Source: Verrucomicrobia bacterium IMCC26134
GTDB lineage: Bacteria; Verrucomicrobiota; Verrucomicrobiia; Opitutales; Opitutaceae
Length of the DNA: 64,000 bases
Assembly: GCA_000972765.1 (NCBI GenBank)
Contig: CP011265.1
Coordinates: 2,279,501-2,343,500 of the forward strand
Reading direction: 5' to 3'
The translations under genes were made by a program, and so were the position numbers. This document shows positions 62,437 through 64,000 of this stretch, piece after piece. How positions within the stretch are numbered: position 1 is the stretch's first letter; every line of letters starts with the position of its first letter. Under the pieces are notes generated by a model. That model did not search any database. It saw only the letters and a program-made list of their open reading frames with translations, and was not told the DNA's origin.

Positions 62437-63849
62437 ATGCCTACTCCCGCTTCGACACCCCAGGCCTCGCGACGCAACTTTCTCACCGGAATGGCATTTC
62501 TTGGCGCCTCATCCCTCGTCACGGGAAACACGCCCCTGCAGGCCGGGTCGGCCAACGAGCCGAACCCCGATCCCCTGTGGCCTGCGGAGGATCGGAAAAA
62601 CGCGACCACCAAGCTCCTCACCTATTTTGGCAAGACGGTGCCGCAGCTCTTGCGGCCAGCCGAGGGGGCCCTCGCGCATCCGAACATCGCCTGCAGCCTT
62701 CCGGGCAAGGCCTACTCCACCACCCTTTGGGACTGGGACACGTATTGGACCATGCGCGGTCTCTTCCGTTTCGCCGCCATCTCACGGGACTCCGCTTTTC
62801 GGAAAAAGACGGGGGAACATGCCATCGGCAGCTTGTTGGTTTTCCTGGATAATCAGTCTGACGAGGGCCGCATCCCCATGGTTCTTACGGTGAAAAACGC
62901 GGATCCACTGGGCGTATTGAAGACAGATCGACCCAAGGCGCAAAACCAAGCCAAGCCCGTTTTTGCCCAGATGGCGCTCTTGATCGCCGACGAACTGGGC
63001 ACGGTGGAGTGGCTTGCCCCTCACTTCGATAAACTCCTGCGCTTTTACGCGTCCTGGACCTCGGGCAATCAAAGTTCCGTGGGCCTGTTTGTGTGGGGAA
63101 ACGATGTCGCCATTGGAAACGACAATGACCCGACCACCTTTGCCCGGCCTGATTTTTCCTCGGCAAATCTGCTGCTGAATTGCCTCTTCTACGAGGACCT
63201 GAAGGCGGCCGCCGAGCTGGCGCGCCGCCTAAAGCGCCCCGCGGAGGAGCAGAGCCTCGGCGCCCAGACCCGCACGCTGGGGGAGAAGATTCAGAAACAC
63301 TGCTGGGACCCGCGAGACCACTTTTACTACACCGTCGACGTGCAATGCGTAGATCGCCGGCGGGAGCTGATTCCCAGCGTCAAACCCGGCATGGAGACAT
63401 CGTGGCAATGTTTGCCTCTACGCATCCAGACCTTCACTGGGTTCCTGCCCCTTTGGTGCGGTCTGGCGACACCGGTTCAGGCCAAGGCGCTGGTGCGGGC
63501 AAACTACCTGGCGGATGATCGCTTTCGCGCCCTAGGAGGCGTTCGCTCCCTGTCGTCCAGGGAGTCCATGTATTCGCTGGAATACAGTAAGGGAAATCCC
63601 AGCAATTGGCTGGGCCCGATCTGGATCATCACAAATTATTTTGTGTGGAAAGGGCTCAAGGACTCCGGCTTCCAAACCGAGGCGATGGAGCTCGCGGACA
63701 AGACCATTCGCATGCTGGCCGCCGACCTGGAAAAAAACGGCTCGTTAAACGAATATTATAACCCGGATACCGGCGTGGCGATCAGCCACAAGGGTTTCAT
63801 GGATTGGAACCTCCTCGTAATAGAAATGATGGAGAGTGGTTCCGCGTAA
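62437..63849 (+). CDS. Tat-exported MGH1/GH63-like glycoside hydrolase
   Basis: A 470-residue (alpha/alpha)6-barrel glycosidase. The N-terminus ASRRNFLTGMAFLGAS is a twin-arginine signal. Barrel motifs are LWDWDTYWTMRGLFRFA, NDNDPTTFARPDFSSANLLL, NPSNWLGPIWIITNYFVW and HKGFMDWNLLVIEM, resembling the mannosylglycerate hydrolase-like and GH63/GH37 groups. The substrate could be a trehalose-like, glucoside or mannoside sugar; context suggests plant polysaccharide use. The Tat route implies folding, perhaps with a cofactor, before export. Confidence 0.8.
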   Translation: MPTPASTPQASRRNFLTGMAFLGASSLVTGNTPLQAGSANEPNPDPLWPAEDRKNATTKLLTYFGKTVPQLLRPAEGALAHPNIACSLPGKAYSTTLWDWDTYWTMRGLFRFAAISRDSAFRKKTGEHAIGSLLVFLDNQSDEGRIPMVLTVKNADPLGVLKTDRPKAQNQAKPVFAQMALLIADELGTVEWLAPHFDKLLRFYASWTSGNQSSVGLFVWGNDVAIGNDNDPTTFARPDFSSANLLLNCLFYEDLKAAAELARRLKRPAEEQSLGAQTRTLGEKIQKHCWDPRDHFYYTVDVQCVDRRRELIPSVKPGMETSWQCLPLRIQTFTGFLPLWCGLATPVQAKALVRANYLADDRFRALGGVRSLSSRESMYSLEYSKGNPSNWLGPIWIITNYFVWKGLKDSGFQTEAMELADKTIRMLAADLEKNGSLNEYYNPDTGVAISHKGFMDWNLLVIEMMESGSA

Positions 63850-64000
63850 AAAAACCCTCCGCACGCCCCATCTGCAGCTCCGGTCCTCTCTCCAACCAGT
63901 CCGCCGCAACCGGCCTGATCCCTTTACTTAAACGTAACTCTTAAATCTGTCGCCCGTTCGCCGCTCAGCCCATGCCCTGCATCTCCATTCCCGTCCCGCC

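Noticed and set aside
63972-64000. Possible start of another plus-strand gene at the right edge
   Set aside because: Only nine codons are visible after the ATG and nothing identifies a product.
1-64000. tRNA, rRNA, insertion sequences or integrase genes
   Set aside because: I scanned the gaps for cloverleaf-like or transposase sequence and saw none; a covariance search would be decisive.

Overview
The window reads as a chromosomal segment of a GC-rich, Gram-negative member of the Verrucomicrobiota, most likely an Opitutaceae-type bacterium. This rests on gene content: lipid A and Lol outer-membrane genes, a DUF5069 protein, secreted 'LINYQG'-type and RCC1/delta-60 repeat proteins, and many secreted glycosidases. 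No rRNA marker is present, so the placement is an inference. Coding density is high, with strong C/G bias at third codon positions; this bias creates very long antisense open frames that are not genes. Almost none of the starts inspected has a GGAGG-like ribosome binding site.

Layout. 1-10.8 kb: a truncated unknown gene, a LOG-family protein, a GluQ-RS paralogue, RNase R, a UGT-like glycosyltransferase, a DUF5069 protein, a GH39-type lipoprotein glycosidase and two secreted verrucomicrobial proteins, one with a phage tail-collar-like C-terminus. 10.8-16.4 kb: a compact minus-strand operon lysS-lolC-lolD-Gfo/Idh oxidoreductase-lpxB, coupling lipoprotein release with lipid A synthesis. 16.5-18.3 kb: lipB and lipA for lipoate. 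18.3-28.6 kb: a 738-bp non-coding stretch, then one gene for a 3,201-residue secreted repeat protein. 28.8-31.7 kb: a minus-strand sulfur-uptake group, yezD-porin-sbp, with a palindrome at its promoter. 32-47 kb: mostly housekeeping genes (PhoD-like phosphatase, AMP nucleosidase, argA, adenosine deaminase, M29 aminopeptidase, lpxK, class V aminotransferase, topoisomerase III, a DUF2231-cytochrome fusion, class II aldolase). 47-63.9 kb: a carbohydrate locus with a GH97, a YtfQRT/YjfF-type furanose ABC importer, a divergent AraC regulator, two GH51 arabinofuranosidases, a GH43, an MsbA-like ABC exporter and a Tat-exported MGH1/GH63-like glycosidase.

How the parts fit. The 47-63.9 kb genes make a coherent pathway: secreted GH51 and GH43 enzymes release arabinose from arabinan or arabinoxylan, GH97 and the terminal glycosidase trim other linkages, the YtfQ-type system imports a furanose sugar, and the AraC protein controls the set. 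No araBAD-like catabolic genes lie in the window.

Most unusual object. In the 3,201-residue protein, three blocks of exactly seven RCC1-like repeats each sit inside a split Ig-like (DUF5011-type) domain, and a fourth block holds exactly seven delta-60 repeats. These predict four seven-bladed propellers strung along 17 divergent InlB B-repeats. Other items worth a second look are dispersed intergenic CTTTGCG-type repeats, a 25-bp palindrome between lipB and lipA, a possible structured RNA before topB, and the promoter palindromes of the sulfur and arabinose loci.
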